DNA of 64,000 bases from Rhodoblastus sp963828185 (GTDB lineage Bacteria; Pseudomonadota; Alphaproteobacteria; Rhizobiales; Beijerinckiaceae): positions 310,001 through 374,000 of the forward strand of contig CAWHDV010000001.1 of assembly GCA_963828185.1 (NCBI GenBank), in the 5' to 3' direction. The translations under genes and the position numbers were made by a program. Below, in pieces: positions 18,969 to 28,119 of the stretch. Below the pieces are notes generated by a model, which worked only from the letters and a program-made list of their open reading frames with translations, had not been told where the DNA came from and did not search any database. Each line of letters opens with the position of its first letter. Position 1 is the first letter of the stretch.

Positions 18969-20786
18969 ATGATCGGCGCCCTGAAGCGGCTTCCCCGGAT
19001 CAGCATCCTGCGCGCCCGGCCGCAGCGCGGCGCCGACGCCGAGGCCGACATCTGGCGGATGAGCCTGCTCGCCCTGTGCGTCGGCATCTGCACCGGCGTC
19101 GGCGCGGCGGTCTTTCGCGCCTTGATCGGCCTGTTCTACAACCTGTCCTATCTGGGACGCTGGTCGTTCCATTACGACGCCAATAACCTCGATCCCTTGA
19201 GCCCTTTCGGCGACTGGGTGTTCTTTTCGCCGATCATCGGCGGCCTCATCGTGGTCTTCCTGGTGCAGAATTTCGCTCCCGAAGCCAAGGGACATGGCGT
19301 GCCGGAAGTGATGGACTCCATCTATTACAAGGGTGGCGACATTCGCGGCGTCGTCGCGGTGATCAAGTCGCTCGCCTCGGCCATATCGATCGGCGCGGGC
19401 GCGGCCGTGGGCAGGGAAGGGCCGATCATCCAGATCGGCTCGTCGCTGGGCTCGACATTGGGGCGGATCATGCGCCTTTCCACCTCGCAGAAAGTCACCT
19501 TGATTTCCGCCGGCGCCGGCGCAGGCATCGCCGCGACGTTCAACACGCCGCTTGGCGGCGTGCTTTTCGCCACCGAAATCCTGCTGCCGGAAATCTCCAA
19601 CCGTACTTTCCTGCCGGTCGTCATCGCCACGGGAAGCGCGACCTACACCGGGCGGGTGCTGCTCGGCGCCTCGCCGGCCTTCACCGTGCCGCGTTTCGAA
19701 GGCGCCGAACTCATCAGCGCGTTGCCGGCGGATTTTCTGCTGGTGGTGATTCTTGGCGCGGCCTGCGGCGTTGCCGCCTGGGCGTTCATCGCCTTGCTCG
19801 CCTATATGGAGGACTGGTTCCCGGCGCTTCCGGGCGGCGTCTATGTGCAGGCGGCGGCAGGCATGGCTGCGATCGGCGCGATGATGGTCGGCTTCAATCA
19901 TTTTTTCGGCCATCCCTTCGTCAATGGCGTCGGCTACGGCGTCATCCAGTCAATCCTCGAAGGCAAGATGGCGATACCGGCGCTCCTGCTCGTCCTGGCC
20001 GGCGCCAAGCTCCTCGCCACCACCATCAGCCTCGGCTCTGGCGCTTCGGGCGGCATTTTCTCGCCGCTGCTGTTCATCGGCTCGACGCTCGGCGCGAGTT
20101 TCGGATTCGGCGCGCTGGCGATCACCTCGCACACCGACCTGTCGCCTGTCTCCTGCGCCATCATCGGCATGGCGGCCATGGTCGGGGCGGGGACCGGCGG
20201 CGTCATGACCGGCATCGTGATGATCTTCGAGATGACGCGCGACTATGCCGTGATCGTGCCGGTGATCATCGCCGTGGCTTTCAGCTCCGGCGTGCGCCGC
20301 GCCTTGATCAGCGATACGATCTACACGATCAAGCTGCGCCATCGCGGTCATCACATCCCGCAGGACCGGCACGCCAACCTTTATCTGGTGCAGCAGGCGA
20401 AATCGATCATGGAGAAGGATTTCATCGTCGCCGAGCCGGGCGCCAAGCTCCTCGACGTGCTCAGCGCCGTGCCGACGGACGCCGATCTGACGCCGCCAAT
20501 CATCATCGCCTGCGGCAATCGTATCTGCGGCATCGTGCCGGTCCGTTCCGGACTATGGCCGCAGGCCGTGCGCAACCCGTCGCTCACCGTGGACGCGCTC
20601 GCGGGACCCGATTTCCTGCTGGCGCGCGAAAATGACCTGTTGAGCCGCGTGTTCGAACGCATGAACCGGCGCGGACACGGCGCCGCCATTGTCGTCGGAG
20701 GGACCGGCGTGCCCAGGCGGGCCGACATCTGCGGCGTCATCACCAAGCGCAGCATCGCCGACGCGGTCATCAGGTCGTCGGATTGA
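18969..20786 (+). CDS. ClC-type voltage-gated chloride channel/antiporter with C-terminal CBS region
   Basis: About 605 residues. The membrane domain carries the three ClC selectivity motifs: GREGPIIQIG (with the gating glutamate), GSGASGGIFSP and, between them, GHGVPEVM. A cytoplasmic region from about residue 455 resembles a CBS pair (SIMEKDFIVAEPGAKLLDVL, then NDLLSRVFERM). ATG at 18969 has GGAG in the preceding bases; a TTG 99 bases upstream is an alternative. The role is chloride transport or Cl-/H+ exchange in the inner membrane. Confidence 0.92.
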   Translation: MIGALKRLPRISILRARPQRGADAEADIWRMSLLALCVGICTGVGAAVFRALIGLFYNLSYLGRWSFHYDANNLDPLSPFGDWVFFSPIIGGLIVVFLVQNFAPEAKGHGVPEVMDSIYYKGGDIRGVVAVIKSLASAISIGAGAAVGREGPIIQIGSSLGSTLGRIMRLSTSQKVTLISAGAGAGIAATFNTPLGGVLFATEILLPEISNRTFLPVVIATGSATYTGRVLLGASPAFTVPRFEGAELISALPADFLLVVILGAACGVAAWAFIALLAYMEDWFPALPGGVYVQAAAGMAAIGAMMVGFNHFFGHPFVNGVGYGVIQSILEGKMAIPALLLVLAGAKLLATTISLGSGASGGIFSPLLFIGSTLGASFGFGALAITSHTDLSPVSCAIIGMAAMVGAGTGGVMTGIVMIFEMTRDYAVIVPVIIAVAFSSGVRRALISDTIYTIKLRHRGHHIPQDRHANLYLVQQAKSIMEKDFIVAEPGAKLLDVLSAVPTDADLTPPIIIACGNRICGIVPVRSGLWPQAVRNPSLTVDALAGPDFLLARENDLLSRVFERMNRRGHGAAIVVGGTGVPRRADICGVITKRSIADAVIRSSD

Positions 20787-21286
20787 GCGCGCGTTCGCTA
20801 TCTCGTCGTTGCGCTCCTGGCGGCGGCGATCATTGTCCTTTTTCGGCCCGACGCCATAATTTCGGCTTTCTGGCGGTCATCTCGGAAAGTTCGGATCGCG
20901 CTGTCGATTGCGCGGCCGACCAGGCGAGGCTGAACGGCGCCGCGCTGCTGATCGTCAATGTCACCGGCCACGGCCTCCCGGACGAAATATTCCGGCAATT
21001 CACCGAGGCCCAGCAATCATGGCTGAAGGAATTGCTCGAAACCCAATCGGCGCGGGTGCTGACGCGGGCGAGGGATCGTGCGAAAAGCCTGGGCGCCGCC
21101 GACGTCATGCTTGCGTCGCGAGAAGGCGACGTCGCCCAGGCGCTGGTCGGCCTGGCGAAGGAAAAGGACGTCGACGCCATCGTCGTCGACAAGCGCGGCG
21201 CGGGGCGTGTCGCCGGCCTGCTGCTCGGCAGCGTGTCGCAAAAGCTCGTCAGCCTGTCGCCGCGGCCGGTGACGGTCATCCCGTGA
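20783..21286 (+). CDS. Universal stress protein (UspA) domain protein
   Basis: The C-terminal half is a clear Usp fold, with GDVAQALVGLAKEKDVDAIVV, then RGAGRVAGLLLGSVSQKLV (the nucleotide-binding G-2x-G-9x-G-S/T region) and PVTVIP at the end. The N-terminus is odd: the usual first strand ILVAVDGS is replaced by FLAVISESSDRAVDCAAD, one residue short and lacking the aspartate that contacts ATP, and is preceded by an Arg-rich leader. The frame opens at a TTG overlapping the ClC stop. The start is therefore uncertain, and N-terminal damage is possible. Confidence 0.75.
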   Translation: MSARSLSRRCAPGGGDHCPFSARRHNFGFLAVISESSDRAVDCAADQARLNGAALLIVNVTGHGLPDEIFRQFTEAQQSWLKELLETQSARVLTRARDRAKSLGAADVMLASREGDVAQALVGLAKEKDVDAIVVDKRGAGRVAGLLLGSVSQKLVSLSPRPVTVIP

Positions 21287-21315
21287 TTGCAGCCCGTTCG
21301 AAACAGGATCGCTCC

Positions 21316-22431
21316 ATGCCGAAAACCACCGCAAAAAACCCCGCCGCCCCCTCGTGGATGAGCGTTCCCGCCTTCTGGCCGATGGCCCTGGCGACGGAGA
21401 TGCTGAAGGAGAGCGGCGACATCTACGCCAAGGACGTCGAATTCATCGAGGAAGAGATCAAGATCAACGGCGCGTTGCGGCCGGCGCTGGCGACGCCGAA
21501 CAAGCTCCGGCTCGACCTGCGCGCCATGGCCCTGCGCGATTACGGAAGCCAGGGCGGGCTGCCGACCCTGGTCGACGCGCCCTATGCCGGCCACTCCGCC
21601 ATGATCGCCGATTATCAGAGAGGTCAGAGCCTGGTCGAGACGCTGCTGGCCAGCGGCATTGGCCATGTCGCCCTGACCGACTGGAAATCGGCGACCGACG
21701 ACATGAAGGACCTCGAGATCGACGATTACCTCGCCGACCTCGTCGTCGCCATCGACGATCTCGGCGGCAGGGTCAATCTCGTCGGCCTCTGCCAGGGCGG
21801 CTGGATGTCAGCGATGGTCGCCGCGCGTTTCCCCGAAAAGGTCAATTCGCTGGTGCTGGCCGGCGCGCCGATCGACACCGACGCTGGCGACGGGCCGATC
21901 AAGCGCATGGCGCATCAGACGCCGCTGTCTTTTTACCAGGAGCTGGTCGGCCTCGGCGGCGGCCTTATGAGGGGCAAGTTCATGCTGCAAGGCTGGAAGA
22001 ACATGCATCCCGAACAGCATTATTTCAGGGATCACGTCGAACTGTATGAACATATCGACGACAAGGCCTACCTCGCCAAGAAGGAGGCGTTCGAGAGCTG
22101 GTATGAAAATCCGCTCGACCTGCCGGGCCGTTGGTATCTCCAGGCGATCGAACAGATTTTCATGCAGAACCGCCTCGCCAAGGGCGGCTTCGTCGCGCTG
22201 GGACGCAAGCTCGACCTGCGCGACATCGCCTGTCCGACCTATCTCCTGGCTGGGGCGGCCGACGACATCACCACGCCCGAGCAGGTGCTCGACGCCGCGA
22301 AATATATCGGAACGCCCAAGGCGAAGATCGTGCGGCAGACCGTTCCCGGCGGCCATATCGGCCTGTTCATGGGCTCGCGCACGCTGAAGGAGCACTGGCC
22401 GCCGATCGCCCGCTGGATCGCCGCGCAATAG
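21316..22431 (+). CDS. PhaC-like alpha/beta hydrolase with Cys nucleophile (class III PHA synthase type)
   Basis: 371 residues, the size of class III PhaC subunits. The lipase-like box is GLCQGG, in which cysteine replaces the usual serine, as in polyhydroxyalkanoate synthases; the acid and base residues fit AGAADDITTP and GGHIGLFMG. A DUF3141/COG3243-type assignment follows. No phaE or phasin gene is in the window, so a true storage-polymer synthase is not shown; related orphan proteins next to stress genes also exist. ATG at 21316 with AGGAT upstream. The usp gene lies 29 bases upstream. Confidence 0.75.
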   Translation: MPKTTAKNPAAPSWMSVPAFWPMALATEMLKESGDIYAKDVEFIEEEIKINGALRPALATPNKLRLDLRAMALRDYGSQGGLPTLVDAPYAGHSAMIADYQRGQSLVETLLASGIGHVALTDWKSATDDMKDLEIDDYLADLVVAIDDLGGRVNLVGLCQGGWMSAMVAARFPEKVNSLVLAGAPIDTDAGDGPIKRMAHQTPLSFYQELVGLGGGLMRGKFMLQGWKNMHPEQHYFRDHVELYEHIDDKAYLAKKEAFESWYENPLDLPGRWYLQAIEQIFMQNRLAKGGFVALGRKLDLRDIACPTYLLAGAADDITTPEQVLDAAKYIGTPKAKIVRQTVPGGHIGLFMGSRTLKEHWPPIARWIAAQ

Positions 22432-22602
22432 CTCAGGCTTGGTTTTTTGTGGCTTTAGCTATGTAGATGTCGACGCTTCTTAAGCGTTGCTATAGCAAAT
22501 TAAAAAATATTAATAGTAACGTCCTAGTTGCGGCGCATTTGTGCAATAGCGTGCGGGAACCGACGGCCTTTTAAATACTTCTCGTGACAAAGGAGTAGGT
22601 CA

Positions 22603-23073
22603 ATGCTGTTTCACGCCAAATCTTCGAAAATTGCGATCGCCGCCGCGGCGCTTCTCGCCAGCGCGGGTGTCGCCGGCGCGGCTTCACCGATCCAGGGTTT
22701 CGGCCTTCCGGTGCAAAGCGGCAAATCGCTTGACGCCAACCTTGGCCAGCTCGCCCAGGTGATCGGCTGGCAGAATTCGCCGGACAGCGACGTTTACCAA
22801 CTGGCGCTCGCCATGCCCGCTCCGGACAAGCCTTTCACCGATTCGGCCAGGGAATCGAGGCCGTTGCTGTCCTTCGACGTTCGCGCCGTCGTTCATGACG
22901 GCCACAGCCTGAACGCCAGCCTTGGCACGCTGGCGCGCGTGATGGCGTGGCAGAAATCGCCAGCCGGCGACGCTTTCCAGTATGCGCTGGCGGATCATGT
23001 GAAGGGCGCCGATTTCCAGACCATTGCGCTGGCGTCAATTCCGCCGGGCGGCTTCAAGGCGGCGCTGGATTAG
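22603..23073 (+). CDS. Secreted protein with two copies of a ~31-residue repeat
   Basis: 156 residues with a standard signal peptide (hydrophobic core residues 9-20, probable cleavage after AGVAGA-A). Residues 40-70 and 100-130 are two copies of one module, 18 of 31 positions identical, with the core S-L-x-A-x-L-G-x-L-A-x-V-x-x-W-Q-x-S-P. The copies are spaced exactly 60 residues apart. I do not recognise the family. AGGAGT lies 8 bases upstream of ATG. The 170-base intergenic stretch before it is AT-rich and may hold its promoter. Confidence 0.8.
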   Translation: MLFHAKSSKIAIAAAALLASAGVAGAASPIQGFGLPVQSGKSLDANLGQLAQVIGWQNSPDSDVYQLALAMPAPDKPFTDSARESRPLLSFDVRAVVHDGHSLNASLGTLARVMAWQKSPAGDAFQYALADHVKGADFQTIALASIPPGGFKAALD

Positions 23074-23095
23074 CGCCCTTCGATTTGGACGGCGT

Positions 23096-23351
23096 TCAGC
23101 GCTGTTTCATCGAATCGGCGTTGAGCCGTTCTTCCCAATGCCCGACTTCTTCGGTCAGGGCGTCGAGGTCGCGTTTGATCTCGTATCCCGTCGAGGCGCC
23201 GGCCAAACCATCATGCGCCGCCGCGGGTGACGAAGGTTTGATGCGAATCCGAAAACCCGCCCCGATCGTGAAACTCCTTGATCTTCCCGTTCAAGCGGGC
23301 GGAAAAGGTGTCGAGCTGCTTGCGCAAAGCATCGAATTCCTTGTCACTCAT
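23096..23351 (-). pseudogene. Small helical protein split by a +1 frameshift
   Basis: The minus-strand frame from ATG 23351 reads MSDKEFDALRKQLDTFSARL and continues to FVTRGGA before TGA at 23211. One base out of frame, the translation carries on with GLAGASTGYEIKRDLDALTE and ends WEERLNADSMKQR at 23096. Both halves have the same charged, helical composition, and the total length (256) is one base more than 85 codons. An ancestral ~84-residue protein with one inserted base is the simplest reading; a sequencing error would look the same. GGAG precedes the ATG. Family unknown. Confidence 0.6.
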
Positions 23352-23500
23352 CGCAAATAACTCCAGTTTTCCGCGCGTTGTTTGCGCCGGCGCACTTTCG
23401 GGCCGGCGCAAGAAATTTGGCAAGTGCGGCCCCGCCGCGCCAGCTTAAATCAGGCCATGATCATCGTGTCCGATGCCAGGCGCATTGACCTGAGCGGGGC

Positions 23501-24643
23501 TCATTCGGCCGGATGCGGCATGGGCTGCACCGTCATGCCGCGGCTGAGCTTCTGCAAGTCGCCGCTGATGATGCGGTCGCCCGCGGCGATCCCCTTCTCG
23601 ACCACGATCATGTCGCCTTCTGAGGGGCCGAGCGACACCATGCGTTGTTCGACGACATCGTCCTTGCCGACGACATAGAGATATTTGCCGAGCTGGCTCG
23701 ATCCGATCGCCGCCTGCGGCGCCATCATCGCGTCGGGCATCTCGCCCATGTGCAGGCGGACGCGCACATATTGTCCGGGCAGGAACGCGTAATCGTGATT
23801 GTCCATCAGCACGCGCGCGGTGATCGTCCCGGTCGCCTGGTCGACCGTGTTGTTGAGAAAGGCGAGCTTGCCCTCGCGATGCGAGGCCGCTTCGCCGGGA
23901 ATGGAGACGTCCGCGCGCACCGCGCCGGCGCGCCGGGCCTTTTCGATGGACGTGATATCGGTTTCGCTGGGGTTGAAGGTGACATAGATCGGGTCGAGCT
24001 GCACCAATGTATTCAAGGTGGTGACGCCGATGCTGACCAATGTTCCGACCGGCGTCAGGCTGCGGCCGAGGCGGCCGGCGAAGGGCGCGCGAATATCGGT
24101 ATAGCCGAGATTGAGCTGGGCGGATTCGATCGCCGCCTTGTCCATGGCGAGCGTGGCCTCGGCCTGGGCCAGGGCGCTCATGCGCTGGTCGTAAGGGTCC
24201 TTGGCGAGAAAGCCGCTCTGCATCAGCTTGTGGCCGCGGCTGTAATTGCCTTGCGCGTATTTCTGCGCGGCCTCGTCACGCTGCTGCTGCGCCTGCAACT
24301 GGTCCAGCGTCGCCTGGTAATCGCGCGGGTCGATCTTGTAGAGCAGGTCGCCGGCCTTTACAGTGGCCCCGTCGCGGGCCACCTGCGTTTGCAGGTAACC
24401 GGTGACCTTGACCTGCAGATTGACGTTCTGCAACGCCTCCATCCGCGCGGGAAATTCGAGATAGAGCGGGATCGTCCGCTTGACCGCCTGCATCACCGGC
24501 ACGGGCATGGCCGGCGGCGGGGAGGTGGGCTTGGCGGTATTGGCGTTGTCAGCCATTGGAGCGCCCCGCAGCACGATCAGGGCGCCTGCCGCCGCCAGAA
24601 TCAATGGCGTGACAAACAGAATTTTACGCAACGCGCGGCCCAT
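23501..24643 (-). CDS. RND efflux periplasmic adaptor (membrane fusion protein, AcrA/MexA type)
   Basis: About 380 residues: N-terminal membrane anchor, then the lipoyl/beta-barrel pattern of AcrA proteins (FPARMEALQNVNLQVKVTGY, DGATVKAGDLLYKIDPRDYQ), a coiled-coil hairpin (about residues 115-185), and LGYTDIRAPFAGRLGRSLTPVG. It links the RND pump to an outer-membrane channel. ATG at 24643 is chosen because GGAG lies 9 bases upstream; an in-frame ATG at 24658 would add five residues. The order on the minus strand is pump first, adaptor second; no outer-membrane factor gene follows. Confidence 0.92.
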   Translation of the reverse strand: MGRALRKILFVTPLILAAAGALIVLRGAPMADNANTAKPTSPPPAMPVPVMQAVKRTIPLYLEFPARMEALQNVNLQVKVTGYLQTQVARDGATVKAGDLLYKIDPRDYQATLDQLQAQQQRDEAAQKYAQGNYSRGHKLMQSGFLAKDPYDQRMSALAQAEATLAMDKAAIESAQLNLGYTDIRAPFAGRLGRSLTPVGTLVSIGVTTLNTLVQLDPIYVTFNPSETDITSIEKARRAGAVRADVSIPGEAASHREGKLAFLNNTVDQATGTITARVLMDNHDYAFLPGQYVRVRLHMGEMPDAMMAPQAAIGSSQLGKYLYVVGKDDVVEQRMVSLGPSEGDMIVVEKGIAAGDRIISGDLQKLSRGMTVQPMPHPAE

Positions 24644-24664
24644 GATGCAATTCTCCATTTCCGA

Positions 24665-27600
24665 CTAGCTTGCGTCCTCCGGCTGCGGCTCGCGCCGGCC
24701 GCTATCGCCGCCCTTGTCACTTTCTTCGCGCGCCGCGCTGAAAAGCGGCTCCCGCTCGCGCATCCGCTCGACGATGGCGTAAAACACCGGGACAAAGACC
24801 AGCGTCAGGATCGTCGCGGCGAGCATGCCGCCGAACACCGTCGTGCCGATCGACCGCCGGCTGGCGGCGCCCGCGCCCTGCGCGAACAGCAACGGCGTCA
24901 CGCCGAGGATGAAGGCGAAGGCCGTCATCAGGATCGGGCGCAGGCGCAGCCGCCCGGCCTCCATCGCCGCCTCGACGATGCCGTTTCCTTCCTCGCGCAG
25001 GCGCCTGGCGAATTCGACGATCAGGATGGCGTTCTTCGCGGACAACCCGATCAGCATGACAAAGCCGATCTGCGAATAGACGTCGATCTGCAAGCCGCGC
25101 GTCCATACCGCGAGGACCGCCCCGAACAGCGCCAGCGGCACGGCCATCAAGACGATGAAGGGCATGGTCCAGCTCTCGTATTGCGCCGCCAGGATCAGGA
25201 ACACGAAGGCCAGGGCCAGAGCGAAGATCAGCGAGGCGGCCGAACCCGCCTTCAACTCCTGGTATGTGACGCCGGTCCATTCATAGTTGAAGTCGCGCGG
25301 AAGCGCCTTGGCGGCGGCCCGCTGCATTGCGGCCACCGCCTGGCCGGAACTGTAGCCTTCCGCCGCCACGCCATTGATCAGGGCCGCGCCGTAATTGTTG
25401 TAATGCGGCACGCTGTTGGGGCCGACCATCGGCCGCAAGGCGCCGAGCGTGTTGAGCGGAACCATGCCGCCGGCGGAATTGCGCACATAGAAGCGCGAAA
25501 GGACGGAAGGCGAGGCGCGATCCTTTTCGTCCGCCTGGATCGTCACGCGGAAGGTGCGGCCATAGAGGTTGAAATCGTTCACATAGAGCGAGCCGAGGAA
25601 GATCTGCATGGTGTCGAACACGTCGGGCAGGCCAACGCCGAGCATCTGCGCCTTGGTGCGGTCGAGATCATAATCATATTGCGGCGTTGATGTGTCGAAT
25701 GAGGTGAAGAGCTGCTGCGGGTTGAGCTCCGGCTGCTTGCGCGCCTCCGCGATCAGCGCCTGGGTGGCGTCGTTCAAGGCCTGCGCGCCCTGGCCGCCGA
25801 GGTCCTCGACCTCGAACTCGAAGCCGCCGGTGGCGCCGAGCCCCGGAATCGACGGCGGGTCGAAGCTGAGCGCGATGGCGCCGGGAATGGCGAGCAGCTT
25901 GGGACGGACTTGCGCGACGAGGCGCGACGCCAGTTGCGAGGGGGGGCGCTCGTCCCATGGCTTGAGGATCGCGAACTCGACCGCGGCGTTCGATTGCGAG
26001 GTTTGGGTCAAGAAGTTCAGGCCGCTGATGGAGCCGACGATATCGATGCCGGGCGTGGCTTGCAGGATGTCGCGCACCTTCTTGGCGACCGCGTCGGTGC
26101 GTTGCAGCGACGCGCCGTCGGGCAACTGGATCACCACGAAGAAATAACCCTGGTCCTCGACCGGCAGGAAGGTCGAGGGAATGCCGTCCCAGATGGCGAA
26201 TGTGGCGTAAAGTCCCGCCGCGAAAACGGCGAGCGCGCCCCAACGTAGCCGAATGAGCGTCCGCACCAGCCGCGCATAGCCGTGCTGCAGCCGTGCGAAT
26301 CCGGCGTTGAACCAGCGGAACAGGATGAATTCGCGCGCCGGGCGATGGCGCAGGAAGGCGGCGCTGAGCGACGGGCTCAAGGTCAGCGAGTTGAAGGCGG
26401 ATATGCCGACGGAGATCGCCACGGTCAGGGCGAACTGGTTGTAGAGGCGGCCGGCGACGCCGGGGATGAAGGCGACCGGAATGAACACCGCCATCAGCAC
26501 GCCCGTGGTGGCGAGGATCGGGCCGGTGACCTCGGACATGGCCTTGCGCGTCGCTTGCAGCGGCGGCAGCCCGGCTTCGAGCTGGCGCTCGACGTTTTCC
26601 ACCACGACGATGGCGTCGTCCACCACGAGGCCGATCGCCAGCACCATGCCGAGCAGGCTCAGCATGTTGAGCGAAAAGCCCAGGGCCTCCATCACCGCCA
26701 GCGTCGCCACGAGCGACACGGGAATGGCGATGGTGGGGATGATCGTCGCGCGCCCGCTTTGCAAAAATACGAACACCACGGCCACGACCAGCGCCAGCGC
26801 CTCGGCGAGCGTCGCCAGCACCTCATGCATCGCCGCGGCGACGAAGCGCGTCGTATCGTAATGCATGGCGTAGGCGATTCCCTTGGGAAACCGCGCCGAC
26901 AGGGTCTTCATCTCCCCCTGCACGCGCTTTTGCAGATCGAGGGCGTTCGATCCCGGCATCTGGAAAATGCCGAGCACGACAGTCGGCTGGCCGCCGAAAA
27001 CGGCGGACGAGGAATATTGCAAGGCGCCGAGTTCGATCCGCGCGACGTCGCGCAGCCGGACGATGGCCCCGCGCGAGGGATCGGAGCGCAGGACGATATC
27101 GCCGAACTGCTTGGGATCGCTCAGCCGGCCCAGGGCGTTGATCTGCGTCTCGAACGCCGTGCCCGCGGGCGCGGGCTGCTGGCCGAACTTGCCGGCCGCG
27201 ACCTGGATGTTCTGGGCGGCTACGGCGTCGCGGACGTCGGTGGCGGTCACGCCGAGATTGGCGAGCTTGTCGGGATTAAGCCAGATGCGCATGGAATAGC
27301 GGCGTTCGCCGAAGATCTGCACGTCGCCGACGCCCTGCAACCGCTTCAACGGATCGACGATCTGGGTATAGGCGTAATTGCTCAGGCCGATCGGGTCGAC
27401 CGAATGGTCGGGCGAGACCAGGTTGACGATCAGCACGAAATTGGGATTCTGCTTGCTGATCGTCACGCCGCCCTGATTGACGATCGGCGGCAATTGCGCG
27501 GAAGCCTGGGCGACGCGGTTCTGCACGTCGACCGCCGCGATGTCGAGGGGATAGCCGACATTGAAGGTGATGGTGATGGTCGAAGAGCCGTCATTGGCGC

Positions 27601-27844
27601 TCGACGACGACATGTAGGTCATGCCGGCGACGCCGTTGATCTGCTCCTCGAGCGGGGTCGTGACCGTATCGGCGACCACTTGCGCGCTGGCGCCGGGATA
27701 GTTCGCGGACACCACCACCTGCGGCGGCGTGATGTCGGGGAATTGCGAAACCGGCAGCAGGAAAAAGCAGATAGCCCCGGCCATGACCATGATCACCGCG
27801 ATGGCGGAGGCGAAAATCGGGCGCTGGGTGAAAAAGCCGATCAA
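24665..27844 (-). CDS. RND family multidrug efflux pump (HAE1, AcrB/MexB type)
   Basis: About 1059 residues, standard for HAE1 pumps. It starts with FFTQRPIFASAIAVI, the conserved first helix, and contains GLVVDDAIVVVENVE, the PGVAGRLYNQF loop and the C-terminal repeat helices with LLFAQGAGAASRRSIGTTVFGGM. It is a proton-driven exporter of hydrophobic compounds. The start TTG at 27844 is the first sensible one; the frame stays open a further 61 codons through a tandem repeat that has no protein character. Adaptor gene 21 bases downstream. Confidence 0.93.
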   Translation of the reverse strand: MIGFFTQRPIFASAIAVIMVMAGAICFFLLPVSQFPDITPPQVVVSANYPGASAQVVADTVTTPLEEQINGVAGMTYMSSSSANDGSSTITITFNVGYPLDIAAVDVQNRVAQASAQLPPIVNQGGVTISKQNPNFVLIVNLVSPDHSVDPIGLSNYAYTQIVDPLKRLQGVGDVQIFGERRYSMRIWLNPDKLANLGVTATDVRDAVAAQNIQVAAGKFGQQPAPAGTAFETQINALGRLSDPKQFGDIVLRSDPSRGAIVRLRDVARIELGALQYSSSAVFGGQPTVVLGIFQMPGSNALDLQKRVQGEMKTLSARFPKGIAYAMHYDTTRFVAAAMHEVLATLAEALALVVAVVFVFLQSGRATIIPTIAIPVSLVATLAVMEALGFSLNMLSLLGMVLAIGLVVDDAIVVVENVERQLEAGLPPLQATRKAMSEVTGPILATTGVLMAVFIPVAFIPGVAGRLYNQFALTVAISVGISAFNSLTLSPSLSAAFLRHRPAREFILFRWFNAGFARLQHGYARLVRTLIRLRWGALAVFAAGLYATFAIWDGIPSTFLPVEDQGYFFVVIQLPDGASLQRTDAVAKKVRDILQATPGIDIVGSISGLNFLTQTSQSNAAVEFAILKPWDERPPSQLASRLVAQVRPKLLAIPGAIALSFDPPSIPGLGATGGFEFEVEDLGGQGAQALNDATQALIAEARKQPELNPQQLFTSFDTSTPQYDYDLDRTKAQMLGVGLPDVFDTMQIFLGSLYVNDFNLYGRTFRVTIQADEKDRASPSVLSRFYVRNSAGGMVPLNTLGALRPMVGPNSVPHYNNYGAALINGVAAEGYSSGQAVAAMQRAAAKALPRDFNYEWTGVTYQELKAGSAASLIFALALAFVFLILAAQYESWTMPFIVLMAVPLALFGAVLAVWTRGLQIDVYSQIGFVMLIGLSAKNAILIVEFARRLREEGNGIVEAAMEAGRLRLRPILMTAFAFILGVTPLLFAQGAGAASRRSIGTTVFGGMLAATILTLVFVPVFYAIVERMREREPLFSAAREESDKGGDSGRREPQPEDAS

Positions 27845-27897
27845 CTCCGCGATCCCTTTCCGCCGGAGGCGCGTTCGACAGGAGAGACTCCGATTGG

Positions 27898-27962
27898 CCC
27901 AAGCGCGTTCCCCCAAGCGCGTTCCCCCAAGCGCGTTCCCCAAGCGCGTTCCCCAAGCGCGC
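27898..27962. repeat. Tandem array of 13-14 bp units, CC(C)AAGCGCGTTCC
   Basis: Four consecutive units of AAGCGCGTTCC separated by CCC or CC, with a fifth truncated unit ending in AAGCGCG. The array lies in the leader of the RND pump gene, between it and the divergent transaldolase gene. Unit length slips between 13 and 14 bases, as expected of replication slippage. It may alter promoter spacing; no function is shown. Confidence 0.8.
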
Positions 27963-28119
27963 TCGCTCGTCGCTTTGCCGTGGCTGTTGTCGGCAAGCGC
28001 AGCAACAGCGGCGCGGTCCTCCGCCAATGGCGGCGGCGCGGAACGGTTTTGCCGGGCGGGCGTTCGGTGCGTGAGGGGTCGCCACGACGCCCGACGGGGC
28101 GCCCGAGGAGAACTTCAGA

